Numbered from the stretch's first letter, positions 45,668 to 58,308 are shown. The stretch is DNA of 64,000 bases from Stomorhina lunata (GCA_933228675.1 OW121741.1:137977858-138041857), one strand, 5' to 3'. Notes: generated by a model from the letters alone, not told the origin. Numbers and translations: made by a program.

Positions 45668-47050
45668 TTCAAATAATTTTATATTTTTTAATAAAATGTT
45701 TGATATCCCAAAATGTTTGAAAAAAATACTCTTTTAAAAAATTGTTCATAATATTCAGCCCAACTGTTAAAAGGCTTAGAAAATCTACTCCTTAATTATA
45801 AATTTGCAAAAGATGTTTTTATTTTAAATCTTCCCAATATTTCAATAAATGAAGCTGACATGTTAAGATATAATGAAAATTTTACTATAATGGGCGTGTC
45901 AGTGGGCTGAAAACCAATTTTGACCATAATAATGTTCAGAAAAATTTTACAAAGGAAAAACTCAAAATTATTTGTTTAAATCTTCATAACTTCTTAATCA
46001 AAGAAGCTATTGAGCTAAAAGTTTACATATTTCATGGGAAAATATTCACCAATAAGTAGCCATTGTAAAAACTTTGATTTTAGAATCGGTTTTGTAATTA
46101 TAAGCTTCTTAACAAAATATGTAATGACCAATTTACATGACCTTTGCAAAAAAATGTTTTGATTCCCTTCTCCTCAAATGTTTCTTCCATGAAATCAAAG
46201 ACCTCTTTAAATATTTCTTTTATATTTATATTTTGGTTTATAATTAATCATATCAGTTGTTGTTTTTGTTTTTTTTCTATTTTATTTGAAATTTTTTTTA
46301 TTTATTTATTTTTTGGTTTTGTTGTTGTTGGTTGTTCTTATTGTATATTTTATAAATTAAAAATATTTAAAGTTACGATATTATAATTATTAATATTATT
46401 ATTAAAATTATAATTATTTTTAATATTAATTAATCATTTAGTTTTTGTGACTGATTTTTAAATAATTTTTTTTTCGTATTTCTTTCGATTTTTTTGTTCT
46501 CATTTTCTTGTCAGTTTTTTTTCTTGTATTTAAATCTTTATTTTTCTTTTCATTATTTTATCATACAATTAAATAAAAAATATTATATTTCGTTTTTTTT
46601 GTTTTTTTTTTGTTATAATTAATACAGAGTTATGCCATTTTGGTGGTGAAGTCGCCGGACAATTATTTATTTATATTTATATAAATATATTTATAATTAA
46701 ATATAAGTAAAAAAAAAACTATAAAAATGAGTGAAATTAAAATTTTTAAGTTACATATAAAAATAAAAAAAGAATTCTTCAATGATGGACTGACTGGGAA
46801 GTGTCAAGTTATCATTTAAGACTCTACTACTACTACAGCCTACACATACTTATGTAAATCTCGTCAACATACACACACATACACATTTATAAATAGGAAT
46901 GAAATAAAATACAATACAAAAAATATTTGAATTAGTCAAAGTTTAGAGATGAGTGAGAGTTAGAGATAGAGAGTGAGTTAGAGTTAGATTTAGAATTAAA
47001 ATTAGATTAAATTAAAAACGACGTAAAAAAAAACTAAAAATAAAAACGAT
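45668..47050. other. Wnt4: 3' flank and probable 3' UTR of Wnt4
   Basis: No other gene is seen. Several AATAAA motifs on the minus strand downstream of the Wnt4 stop (for example 46671-46666) could serve for polyadenylation; I cannot choose among them. 46230-46620 is strongly T-rich on the plus strand. Confidence 0.45.
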
Positions 47051-47290
47051 CTATTTACAAAAATATCTATCTTCGTAGCGCTGACAATAATCGCAGATCA
47101 ATTGGCAGCAGCGTCCATTGTTGAAGCGACAGCGACATTTTTCCACTTGCTTGAAAACGCGTGTCGTATAGCCACGCCCACAGCACAGATTCGCACAATT
47201 GTCTGGATTCAGACACTGACGATCCTTTGTTACCGAACAGTAAGTGGGTGAGGTTTCCAAATAATATAAAGTTGTGTACTGGGATTGTTG
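47051..47290 (-). CDS. Wnt4: Wnt4 terminal exon (cysteine-rich C-terminus)
   Basis: 240 bp, 79 codons plus stop. The acceptor is CAATTCTTTCCAG|CAACAATC, phase 0. It encodes 12 cysteines and ends in Phe-Cys-Lys, the usual Wnt C-terminus. Confidence 0.94.
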   Translation of the reverse strand, partial: QQSQYTTLYYLETSPTYCSVTKDRQCLNPDNCANLCCGRGYTTRVFKQVEKCRCRFNNGRCCQLICDYCQRYEDRYFCK

Positions 47291-50200
47291 CTGGAAAGAA
47301 TTGAAAAACAATTGTTCAAAAATTTATATTTCAAAAAATTTTTAAAAATATTTCAAAATTTTCTAATTATACTTGAATTTAAAAATTTATGAAGGGGAAT
47401 GCTACCTTTCCTAACGATGACAAAGCTACCCAAAGCACTCAGTTTCTTACAGAAAAATTTTGATTAAATTTTTTGTATAGAAAAATTTTCTTATAGAAAC
47501 ATTTTGATGAAAATTTTCCTATACAAACATTTTGATGAAATTTTTCTTATAGAAAAATTTTTATGAAATTTTTCTTATAAAAAATGTTGATGAAATTTTT
47601 CTTATAGAAAAATTTTGATGAAATTTGTTTATACAAATATTTAGATGAAATTTTTCTTATAGAAAACTTTTGGTGAAATTTTTCTTATAGAAAAATTTTG
47701 ATGGAATTTTTCTTATAGAAAAATTTTGATGAAATTTTTCTTATAGAAAAATTTTGATGAAATTTTTCTTATAGAAAAATTTTCATGAAATTTTTCTTAT
47801 AGAAAAATGTTGATGAAATTTTTATTATAGAAAAATTTTGATGAAATTTTTCTTATAGAAAAATGTTGATTAAATTTTTCTTTTAGAAAAATTTTGATAT
47901 AATTTTTCTTATAAATAATTTTTATGAAATTTTTCTGATAGAAAAATTTTAATGAAATTTTTCTGATAGAAAAATTTTAATGCAATTTTTTGTATAGAAA
48001 AATTTTAATGAAATTTTTATAATAGAAAAATGTTGATGAAATTTTTCTTATAGAAAAATTTTGATGAAATTTTTTGTATAGAAACATTTTGATGAAATTT
48101 TTTGTATAGAAAAATTTTGATAACATTTTTTGTATAGAAAAATTTTGATGAAATTTTTCTTATAGAAAAATTTTGATGAAATTTTTCTTATAGAAAAATT
48201 TTGATGAAATTTTTCTTATAGAAAAATTTTGATGAAATTTTTCTTATAGAAAAATTTTGATGAAATTTTTCTTATAGAAAAATGTTGATGAAATTTTTCT
48301 TATAGAAAAATTTTGATGAAATTTTTTGTATAGAAAAATTTTGATGAAATTTTTTGTATAGAAAAATTTTGATAACATTTTTTGTATAGAAAAATTTTGA
48401 TAACATTTTTGTTTTGATAACATTTTTGTATGGAAAAATTTTGATAAAATTTTTCTTATAGAAAATTTTTGATGAAATTTTTCTTATAGAAAAATTTTGA
48501 TGAAATTTTTTTTATAGTAAAATTTTGATGAAATTTTTCTTATAGAAAAATTTTGATGTAATTTTTCTTACAGAAAAATTTTGATGAAAGTTTTCTTATA
48601 GAAAAATTTTGATGCAATTTTTCTTACAGAAAAATTTTAATGAAATTTTTCTTATAGAAATTTTGATAAAATTTTTCTTATAGAAAAATTTTGATAAAAT
48701 TTTTCTTATAGAAAAATTTTGATGAAATTTTTCTAATAGAAAAATTTTGATGAAATTTTTCTTATGGAAAAATTTTGATAAAATTTTTCTTATGGAAAAA
48801 TTTTGATTAAATTTTTCTTATGGAAAAATTTTGATTAAATTTTTCTTATGAAAAAATTTTGATGAAATTTTTCTTATAGAAAAATTTTGATGAAATTTTT
48901 TATATAGAAAAATTTTGATGAAATTTTTCTTATAGAAAAATGTTGATGAAATTTTTCTTATAGAAAAATTTTGATGAAATTTTTTGTATAGAAAAATTTT
49001 GATGAAATTTTTTGTATAGAAAAATTTTGATGAAATTTTTTGTATAGAAAAATTTTGATGAAATTTTTTGTATAGAAAAATTTTGATGAAATTTTTTGTA
49101 TAAAAAAATTTTGATAACATTTTTTGTATAGAAAAATTTTGATAACATTTTTGTATGGAAAAATTTTGATGAAATTTTTCTTATAGAAAATTTTTGATGA
49201 AATTTTTTGTATAGAAAAATTTTGATGAAATTTTTTGTATAGAAAAATTTTGATGAAATTTTGTGTATAGAAAAATTTTGATAACATTTTTTGTATAGAA
49301 AAATTTTGATAACATTTTTGTTTTGATAACATTTTTGTATGGAAAAATTTTGATGAAATTTTTCTTATAGAAAATTTTTGATGAAATTTTTCTTATAGAA
49401 AAATTTTAATGAAATTTTTCTTATAGAAAAATTTTTATGAAATTTTTCTTATAGAAAAATTTTTTATGAAATTTTTCTTATAGAAACATTTTTATTAAAT
49501 TTTTCTTACAGAAAAATATTGATGAAATTTTTCTAATAAAAAAATTTTGATGAAATTTTTCTTATGGAAAAATTTTGATAAAATTTTTCTTATGGAAAAA
49601 TTTTGATTAAATTTTTCTTATGAAAAATTTTGATGAAATTTTTCTTATAGAAAAATTTTGATGAAATTTTTCATATAGAAAAATTTTGATGAAATTTTTC
49701 TTATAGAAAAATGTTGATGAGATAGAAAAATTTTGATTTTTATAGAAAAATTTTGATGAAATTTTTTGTATAGAAAAATTTTGATGAATTTTTTTGTATA
49801 GAAAAATTTTGATGAAATTTTTTGTATAGAAAAATTTTGATAACATTTTTGTATGGAAAAATTTTGATGAAATTTTTCTTATAGAAAATTTTTGATGAAA
49901 TTTTTCTTATAAAAAAATTTTAATGAAATTTTTCTTATAGAAAAATTTTTATGAAATTTTTCTTATAGAAAAATTTTTTATGAAATTTTTCTTATAGAAA
50001 AATTTTGATGTAATTTTTCTTACAGAAAAATTTTGATGAAATTTTTCTTATAGAAAAATTTTGATGCAATTTTTCTTACAGAAAAATTTTAATGAAATTT
50101 TTCTTATAGAAAAATTTTGATAAAATGTTTCTTATAGAAAAATTTTGATATAATTTTTCTTATAGAAAAATTTTGATAAAATTTTTTTTATAGAAAAATT

Positions 50201-51917
50201 TTGATAAAATTTTTCTTATAGAAAAAATTTGATGAAATTTTTCTAATAGAAAAATTTTGATGAAATTTTTCTTATGGAAAAATTTTGATTAAATTTTTCT
50301 TATGGAAAAATTTTGATTAAATTTTTCTTATGGAAAAATTTTGATTAAATTTTTCTTATGGAAAAATTTTTCTTATGAAAAAATTTTGATGAAATTTTTC
50401 TTATAGAAAAATTTTGATGAAATTTTTCTTATAGAAAAATGTTGATGAAATTTTTCTTATAGAAAAATTTTGATGAAATATTTCTTAAAGAAAAATTTTG
50501 ATGAAACTTTTCTTATAGAAAAATTTTGATGAAATTTTTGTTATAGAAAAATTTTGATAAAATTTTTTTATAGAAAAATTTTGATGAAATTTTTGATCGA
50601 TACCGATCTACTTAATATTAAAACTTTTTGTGATTGTCCAAGCAAAGTTTTAATTTTAGTACAAATTTTAATATGACACCGGAATTTTAGTTGGTACTTA
50701 GTAGAACCATATCTATTGAAACTGGTTAAAATCTGTTTTTTATTTGGAATACCTCTTATAGAACCGACTACCGGAAATTGAAATTAGGACCTCCAACAGC
50801 TATAATTTTGTTTCTATTTCAATTAAAGTATTATATTGCCAGAATCAACACTACAAAATTTAGTCGGGATCGGTTCATATTTGATCACACCCCCGAACCA
50901 AAAACTCATCATTCAAAAGTTAAATGGCCTATAATAAAAATAAAATAATCTGAACCAAATGTAAATTTTTTAAACATTAAAAAACATGTAAAATTTTGAC
51001 TAATTGCAGGAAAGGTTTTCTAAGCATTAAAAATTCCGTTTGTTTGATTACGGTTAAAATAGAGTCTGGTTTGACCAACTATAGCCCTTTCTTACTTACA
51101 TTACTTACTTTCTTTCGTCGTTGTTTGGGTTTTTTCACTCGACTTGAGGGAGCCTCTCTGCGCATTGTGCGTGCATTTGGTGCCTTGCGTATAGCCTGAT
51201 TATATTTCTGCCTTAACAAAGTGGCCGTGGCATTAAAATCTGACATTTTCTTCCAACAGGTTTTCATAGAACAAGAACCCGAAACACCATGACATTTACA
51301 TTTATCCTTCATCAAAGTGGAAACAGCCTCTATGCCGACCTATTTTTATAATAATAAAAACATTTAATATTTTTCTATATCTTACAAAAATCTCTTAAAT
51401 ATTTTGACTTACCTCTGAATCATGTCGCAAGATCTCGGTAACCTCATCACTATCCCCACCACGCAGATCTAGGAAACTTCTTGTCACTCGTTTTCCATGT
51501 TTCAAGTTATCATTACAGCCTCCCCATTGAAATGTTTGATCTGCCCGATTCTGTTTTCTAGGTCCACAACTGCACTTGGACATGCGCCCCTCAGCACATG
51601 CCCGTGCTATGGAGTGAGTCATAGCTGCCGCTGTCAGTGCATGAACAAATGCTGTTTCCTTGTAAAGCTTCTTGAAAATGTTACGTTTTCCTCTGATCTC
51701 TATGGAGCAGTTCCAGCGATCGTAACGAAATTGATCTTCACAGTGAGTGGTGGCCAAGCGTCGAGCCTCACGTATGGTATCGGGTAAGCCGAATTCCTTG
51801 CGACATTGATGATTTTGCCGGCGTGTTGCGGGCATATAACGACAGGGACCACCCACTTGACCTTGAGAGGTGAAAACGGCCATAACGGTATGTTCGGATA
51901 TGAAGTTTTCTTGTTCG
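47051..51917 (-). CDS. Wnt4: Wnt4 (Wnt9-subfamily ligand), three 3' exons
   Basis: Secreted, lipid-modified, cysteine-rich Wnt signal acting on Frizzled-type receptors. Exons 51917-51413, 51339-51109 and 47290-47051 join in frame to 324 complete codons plus a split first codon. Exon 1 here has RWNCSIE (a glycosylation site), RNIFKKLYKETAFVHALTAA and AEGRMSKCSC. Exon 2 holds CHGVSGSCSMKTCW with the acylated Ser. Exon 3 has 12 cysteines, including LCCGRGY, CRCRFNNGRCC and a terminal CK. The sequence matches my memory of Drosophila Wnt4 throughout, including the Lys/Arg-rich linker before QSQYTTLYYLE. The first exon starts in phase 2, so at least one upstream exon with the signal peptide is missing; the preceding intron is at least 12 kb. 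The last intron (51108-47291) is 3.8 kb, mostly repeats. Confidence 0.95.
47450..50605. repeat. 28-bp AT-rich minisatellite array G in a Wnt4 intron
   Basis: Units of 28 bp with GAAATTTTTCTTATAG and AAAAATTTTGAT. A rare variant with GTTTTGATAACATTTTTGTA recurs at 48411 and 49320, a 909-bp offset, showing block duplication. The array occupies more than 80% of the last Wnt4 intron. Repeat-derived minus-strand frames rich in Phe, Ile and Lys are not genes. Confidence 0.97.
50606..51097 (-). mobile_element. Interspersed-repeat fragment next to a Wnt4 splice donor
   Basis: Diverged fragment of the repeat family at 16275 and 20185: it keeps GGGATCGGTTCATATTTGAT and ends GGTTTGACCAACTATAG followed by CCCTTTCTTACTTA. 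The end lies about 9-11 bp inside the intron from the Wnt4 donor at 51108. Confidence 0.65.
51109..51339 (-). CDS. Wnt4: Wnt4 internal exon (acylation-site exon)
   Basis: 231 bp, 77 codons, after a 73-bp intron. The acceptor is AAAAATAG|GTCGGC and the donor AAGAAA|GTAAGTAA, both phase 0. It begins VGIEAVSTLM and ends PKQRRKK. A second donor-like GTAAGTAAG nine bases downstream (51099) would add Val-Ser-Asn in frame. Confidence 0.93.
51413..51917 (-). CDS. Wnt4: Wnt4 internal exon (N-terminal Wnt domain)
   Basis: 505 bp. The acceptor is CCCTCTTTACAG|CGAACAAG and the donor CAGAG|GTAAGT (phase 0). It encodes residues from EQENFISEHTVMAVF to RHDSE. Confidence 0.93.
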
Positions 51918-52239
51918 CTGTAAAGAGGGACAAAAGGAAAGTGATAAGTTAATACAAATTATTCAAGTAGATTTTGTTTACAGATGAAATAAATTCCACA
52001 AAATAAGGTGAATAAGTTGAGTAACTAAGGTTTGTGTCTTAGCTACTATATTTTTGGATGCTGCTGGAAAATATCTAAGTTTCTCACCAAATCAAAAATA
52101 CTCGCCCTAAAAGGTGGTGAAAATATGTTCACTTTTGTAACGGCAGGTGTCGCCTTGAGCAGTTTACCTAAGACACTATGAAAAGTGGACTGTGGGTTTT
52201 AAAAACTTAAATATATCAGAGTTGTCAATGAATGACTTT
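51918..52239. other. Wnt4 intron sequence, no repeat seen
   Basis: Intron immediately upstream of the Wnt4 exon at 51917. Apart from the pyrimidine-rich acceptor tract (51918-51942) nothing specific is recognised. Confidence 0.5.
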
Positions 52240-52910
52240 TTGATATCTATTTATATACAAGTTTGTAACACTATATGAAAATTTTGACTAAAATTTCACT
52301 ATATGTAAATTTTGATCATAATTTTACCATATAAAAATTATTCTCAAAATTTAACTATATGAAAATCTTTATCAATATTTCACTATACGAACATTTTTCT
52401 CAAAATTTCGCTGTGTTGAAATTTTTATCCAAATTTCATTATACGAAAATTTTTATCAAAGTTTCACTATATTAATATTTGTATCCAAATTTCACTATAT
52501 GAAAATTTTGATCATAATTTTACCATATAAAAGTTATTCTAAAAATTTCACCATATAAAAATTTTTATCAAAATTTCACTATACGAACTTTTTTCTTAAA
52601 ATTTCGATGTGTTGAAATTTTTATCCAAATTTCACTATATGAAAATTTTGACCAAAATTGTATGTATGAAAATTTTGACTAAAGTTTCACTATATGAAAA
52701 TTTTGATCATAATTTTACCATATAAAAATTATTCTCAAAATTTGTACCAATATTTCACTATATGAACTTTTTATTCAAATTTCACTACATGAACATGTTT
52801 ATCAAAATTTTTTTATATACAAATTTTTATCAAAATTTCTTTATATGAAAAATTTAATCAAAATTTCACTATATGAAATTTTTTATCAAAATTTCACTAA
52901 ATATGCCGGC
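52240..52910. repeat. 28-bp AT-rich minisatellite array H, degenerate
   Basis: Units with TTTCACTATATGAAAATTTT and GATCAAAA. The phrase GATCATAATTTTACCATATA recurs near 52313, 52510 and 52704, offsets of about 195 bp (seven units), showing a higher-order repeat. Confidence 0.9.
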
Positions 52911-52959
52911 AAAGACAAATCGTAGAATGGTATTTTATAAAAAAAATATGTTTGAAATG

Positions 52960-53860
52960 GCGAAAATTTGCGCAGACACGAATTGAATTTTACAGACAAG
53001 ATATCTTTCAAATACTATGAAAAGGGATTTTTGTATTTGAATTTGAAAATGTAAAATTTTGATCACTTTAAGCTAAAAGTAGGAAAAACTGATTTCGCTG
53101 AAATTTTATTTTCCAAATTTGCACATATTTGTGCAAAAAGCTTAAAAAAAAATTGATTCCTTGAACTATTTAGCAAATTAGGTTTTCAATCTTGCTTGGA
53201 AAAGTAATTAAAATTTTTTCGTTTTTGCTTTGAAAAAAAAAAAACGTAATTTATAAACATTTCAATCAAAATTTGTGCTTTGCAAAAAGGCGCATAGTTG
53301 CGCAAGAAATAATTTATAAATTTTATTTAACAAACCTTTTAGCAATTTGGAATTTTTTTGCCTTAAAATTTTTGGTTAAAATTCGAAAAATTTGTAAAAA
53401 AAAACATTTTTCCAGAAATTTTATTATTCAAAACTGAGCGTATATGCGCAAAAGTTTTTTAATAAATTTTGGTTATTGTACAAGTGTATAACTATAATCT
53501 TGATTCTTATTAAGAAAGAATATAAGATTTGTTTCTTATTTGTTTTAATAAAATAAGTTTAAGAGCGTTTAATTGATTTTGTCGTTTACAAAATTGCGCA
53601 TGTTTGCGCAAAATTTTTGAAATTAATTTTTCTCCTTACACCTTTTATTAGTTTTGGTTTTTAATTTTATTTAGGAAGAAGTTGAAAATTTTTTATTTGT
53701 TACTTTTGAAAATGCAAAATTTTTGTTTTCCTGTCTTAAAAGTATTTTAAGAGTATTTAATAATTTTTTTGTATTCAAAATTGCGCATATCTGCGCACAT
53801 GATTTTAAATAAAATTTATTCTAAACCTCTTTTAGCAATTTTATTTTTCGATTTTATGGA
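52960..53860. repeat. About 155-190-bp tandem repeat with a TGCGCA box
   Basis: Each diverged unit carries a box of the form TTGCGCATATTTGCGCAAAA, seen near 53125 (variant), 53287, 53440, 53594 and 53785, with a partial box near 52965. Around the boxes the phrases TTTAGCAATTT and AAAATTTT recur. Confidence 0.75.
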
Positions 53861-55439
53861 AGAAGAAGATGGAAATTTTTCTTATTTCACCTTTAAAAGT
53901 TTGTACAAAAAGTTTTTTATATTCAAAATTTGAATAGTTTTTTGAAATTTTATCACATATTTTTGAATCACCCTTAATTTTTAAACTTTACATAATTTTA
54001 AAATATGACTTTTTAAGTGGGTATTAAAGGGTTTTTTAAATTTATTTAAACAGCCTAAAAGTATGCAACACAATATTTTCTAAATTTTTTTATTTTCGAT
54101 TCGTTTTAACTAAGGCAATTTAATCAAAGTTTAGTGAAATGGAATAAGTTTATATAAAAAAGGGCGTAGATAATGAGGCCTTTTTAATTTTTTTTTTAAT
54201 TTTACTATATATTTAAAAAAAATCATAACTTATCCAAAAATATTATCCAATTTCTCAGCAATTACTCTGTTTTCGATCTACTGAGGATGATGAGGCAATA
54301 TTTAAGAACTAGCCGCAACCACCCACTGTTTAATTTTGATTATTAATAAATTAATTGAATATTAACAAGCCATGCTCTTTATTAAATTGTTGTAATTGTT
54401 TCAATAATGTTTATAATCAAAATGGAAGAACAAAAATATTTAAGTGGAAACTAATTCATTTTATTGAAAGCATTTGCACAGCGGGATATGGAACGCATAA
54501 TTTTTTGAAGAGGCAAAAACAAGCAATAATCGATCAAAATCATTTAAACAAAATCAAAATTTATTGAAAAGATATTGGGATATACGTTCTAATCATTAAG
54601 AATTAATTGAAGGCGATGAAAACTAGAAATTGAATATACAAAAAGTGTTTAAAAATTGAAATGGATTTCTGAAGAATTGAAAAATTTGTAACGCTAGAGA
54701 TTAGTAGCTATGGGTAACTGATTTGAATAGAAATTAAATGTATTTCCCAAAAGTTTTGTTGCATACTTTTAGGAGCTTTGCAATTTTCCTTGTAGTTCAA
54801 AAACTTTTAAAATACCTTTAATAAGAGTTTTTTTGGTAAAAGCTTTTAAAAATTGCAAAACCAATTTCCTGTCTCATTTATAATAAAAAACCACAAAAAG
54901 CCAATTTAATAATTAAAAAAGTTTACGAGCTTGTAAAACTTTTAAACTATAATAAACCTCAAAATTTTAGAGCTATTTATTAAAAAAGAAAATCCCATAA
55001 ATTGATGATAAATTATTCTAAATACAAGCAAATTTGGTGGAAATTCTCTTTTAGCAGCCAAAACCATCCATTTTCATATTCGAACAAAAAAAGAAATAAA
55101 TATAAATTTAATTTATGTCTTTTAAATTTAGTTGGATCGCTTACCGACGATCGGCGCAATCTGTAGTAGGGGAAATGTTAAGAAATCTCACACATAAATT
55201 TTCAGAAAAAGTTTTACGCAGATATTTACAATATTTTTTATTTTGTTAAATTAAAAGAAAAGATTTTCATGTTTATATTTTTGATTGGTTAATAAAACGA
55301 AGAGATTTGAAGCAGAAAATTGTATTAAAATATTCTGTTGAATGGTTTTAGAATTTAATTAAATGTTTCCTGCAATTTGGAATTTTAGAGGAATTTAGGG
55401 AAATTAAACATTTTTATATAAAAAAAATTCGGATAATAA
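53861..55439. other. Wnt4 upstream intron, no gene seen
   Basis: A+T-rich. The 70-codon frame at 54355-54567 has no signal or domain. No N-terminal Wnt4 exon was recognised. Confidence 0.5.
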
Positions 55440-57365
55440 AAATGTTTCTATAGAAAAGAAAAATTCTGATAATATGTTAAATAGAAAAATTGTGATAATG
55501 AAAATTTTTCTATAGAAATTTTAATAAAGAAAATTTTTCTTTAAAATAACGAAAATTTTTCTATAGAAAAATTTTAATAACGAAAATTTTTCTATAGAAA
55601 AATTTTAATAACGAAAATTTTTCTATAGAAAAATTTTAATAACGAACATTTTTCTATAGAAAAATTTTAATAACGAAAATTTTTCTATAGAAAAATTTTA
55701 ATAACGAAAATTTTTCTATAGAAAAATTTTAATAACGAAAATTTTTCTATAGAAAAATTTTAATAACGAAAATTTTTCTATAGAAAAATTTTAATAACGA
55801 AAATTTTTCTATAGAAAAATTTTAATAACGAAAATTTTTCTATAGAAAAATTTTAATAAAGAAAATTTTTCTATAGAAAAATTTTAATAAAGAAAATTTT
55901 TCTATAGAAAAATTTTAATAAAGAAAATTTTTCTATAGAAAAATTTTAATAAAGAAAATTTTTCTATAGAAAAATTTTAATAAAGAAAATTTTTCTATAG
56001 AAAAATTTTAATAAAGAAAATTTTTCTATAGAAAAATTTTAATAAAGAAAATTTTTCTATAGAAAAATTTTAATAAAGAAAATTTTTCTATAGAAAAATT
56101 TTAATAAAGAACATTTTTCTATAGAAAAATTTTAATAAAGAAAATTTTTCTATAGAAAAATTTTAATAAAGAAAATTTTTCTATAGAAAAATTTTAATAA
56201 CGAAAATTTTTCTATAGAAAAATTTTAATAACGAAAATTTTTCTATAGAAAAATTTTAATAACGAAAATTTTTCTATAGAAAAATTTTAATAACGAAAAT
56301 TTTTCTATAGAAAAATTTTAATAACGAAAATTTTTCTATAGAAAAATTTTAATAACGAAAATTTTTCTCTAGAAAAATTTTAATAACGAAAATTTTTCTA
56401 TAGAACAGTTTTAATAACGAAAATTTTTCTATAGAACAATTTTAATAACGAAAATTTTTCTATAGAAAAATTTTAATAACGAAAATTTTTCTACAGAAAA
56501 ATTTGAATAAAGAAAATTTTTCTATAGAAAAATTTTAATAAAGAAAATTTTTCTATAGAAAAATTTTAATAAAGAAAATTTTTCTATAGAAAAATTTTAA
56601 TAAAGAAAATTTTTCTATAGAAAAATTTTAATAAAGAAAATTTTTCTATAGAAAAATTTTAATAAAGAAAATTTTTCTATAGAAAAATTTTAATAAAGAA
56701 AATTTTTCTATAGAAAAATTTTAATAAAGAAAATTTTTCTATAGAAAAATTTTAATAAAGAAAATTTTTCTATAGAAAAATTTTAATAAAGAAAATTTTT
56801 CTATAGAAAAATTTTAATAAAGAAAATTTTTCTATAGAAAAATTTTAATAAGGAAAATTTTTCTATAGAAAAATTTTAATAAAGAAAATTTTTCTATAGA
56901 AAAATTTTAATAAAGAAAATTTTTCTATAGAAAAATTTTAATAAAGAAAATTTTTCTATAGAAAAATTTTAATAAAGAAAATTTTTCTATAGAAACATTT
57001 TAATAGCGAAAATTTTTCGATAGAAAATTTTTAATAACAAACATTTTTCTATAGAAAAGTTATAATTAGAAGAATTTTTCTATAGAAAAGTTATAATTAA
57101 AAAAAATTTTCTGTAGAAAATTTCTAATAACAAAAATTTTTCTATAGAAAATTTTTTATAACGAAATTTTTCTATAGAAAATTTTTAATAACGAAATTTT
57201 TCTATAAAAACATTCTAATAACGAAAATTTTTCTATTTAAAAATTCTAATAACGACAATGTTTTTACAGATAAATTCATTAAAAAAATTCCGATAACAAA
57301 AATTTTTCTATAGAAAAGTTCTAATAACGAAAACTTTTCTATAGAAAATTTTTCTATAGAAATTT
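55440..57365. repeat. 31-bp AT-rich minisatellite array I
   Basis: Highly regular 31-bp units with GAAAATTTTTCTATAG and AAAAATTTTAATAA, then C or A. The terminal C/A variant (AATAACG versus AATAAAG) occurs in alternating blocks, which marks block-wise homogenisation. Both edges are degenerate. Confidence 0.97.
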
Positions 57366-58308
57366 ACATGATACAAATTTTCTTTGATACAAAAAAGAAC
57401 TCGTCTCATTAGAATTGACGCTGATTCTGAAAAACTACAATAATTTCATCCCAAATATTATCAACTTCTGTCAAAGAACTCAAATGTTTACTTAACGAAG
57501 TTTTTGTTTAAAAGATCCCCCTGAAACTCCTGCTAATTGCTTTGAGATAAAAATATCCATGATTTTCTAATAAATTTAAATGAAAATCATCATTTTATGT
57601 CTTTTTAAGTGCGTGTTTATGTTTTATTTCTCAATGTGATAAAAAGTAAAATTCCTTGTATTGATTAGAAGACATCATTCATTCATCCATCCATCCATCT
57701 ATCGATCCATTCTAACATATATCCATCTACCAGATCCATCTTTCGTTCATCTTGAAAAAGTCAATCAACAGCTCCTTATCATCAAATACATTAACGCAAA
57801 AGAAATACATTAAATTAATGCAATAAAGAGACCAACTTAAAATGAAATCACAAAAAAAAGAATTTCTAATGAGTTTTTCAAGAATATAAATAAATAATTT
57901 TTCGAAGAAAATGCATTTCCTTTTTCAAAAAATAAAATTTAAGGAATACTCGTATAAGAAAACTTTGATTTTTGTTTCTTTCACAGAAAATTTCTTTATT
58001 TTATTAACAAATTGTAGATAACTACTTGGAGATATGTTTGTATTCATCCGAGTTTGTCTAAGATCTGAGTATTTTACTAAATGCATTACATTTCATTTGT
58101 TCTTAGTTATAGTCCTCATGTATAAGTCTTTTTCATTTGCCTACAGGTATTACTTATGCATAATCAATGAATACCCAGTAAACATTTTATAGTCATCTTC
58201 AAATATTAACTGTTATTCATAAAGATTTCTCGGAGAAAAACATTGTATGAAAATTGATAACAGTTTAACTTTTGTGTTTTGTTTCAAAAATATTTCTACA
58301 GCAAAATA
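57366..58308. other. Intronic or intergenic DNA with a (CATC)n microsatellite
   Basis: A degenerate CATC/CATT tetranucleotide run at about 57675-57750. No gene seen. Confidence 0.55.

Noticed and set aside
51497..51787. 96-codon plus-strand frame with several cysteines
   Set aside because: It is antisense to the Wnt4 exon at 51917-51413.
54355..54567. Possible upstream Wnt4 exon (70-codon frame)
   Set aside because: It is on the wrong strand and lacks a signal peptide. No minus-strand leader exon with a matching phase-2 donor was recognised anywhere between 51918 and 64000.
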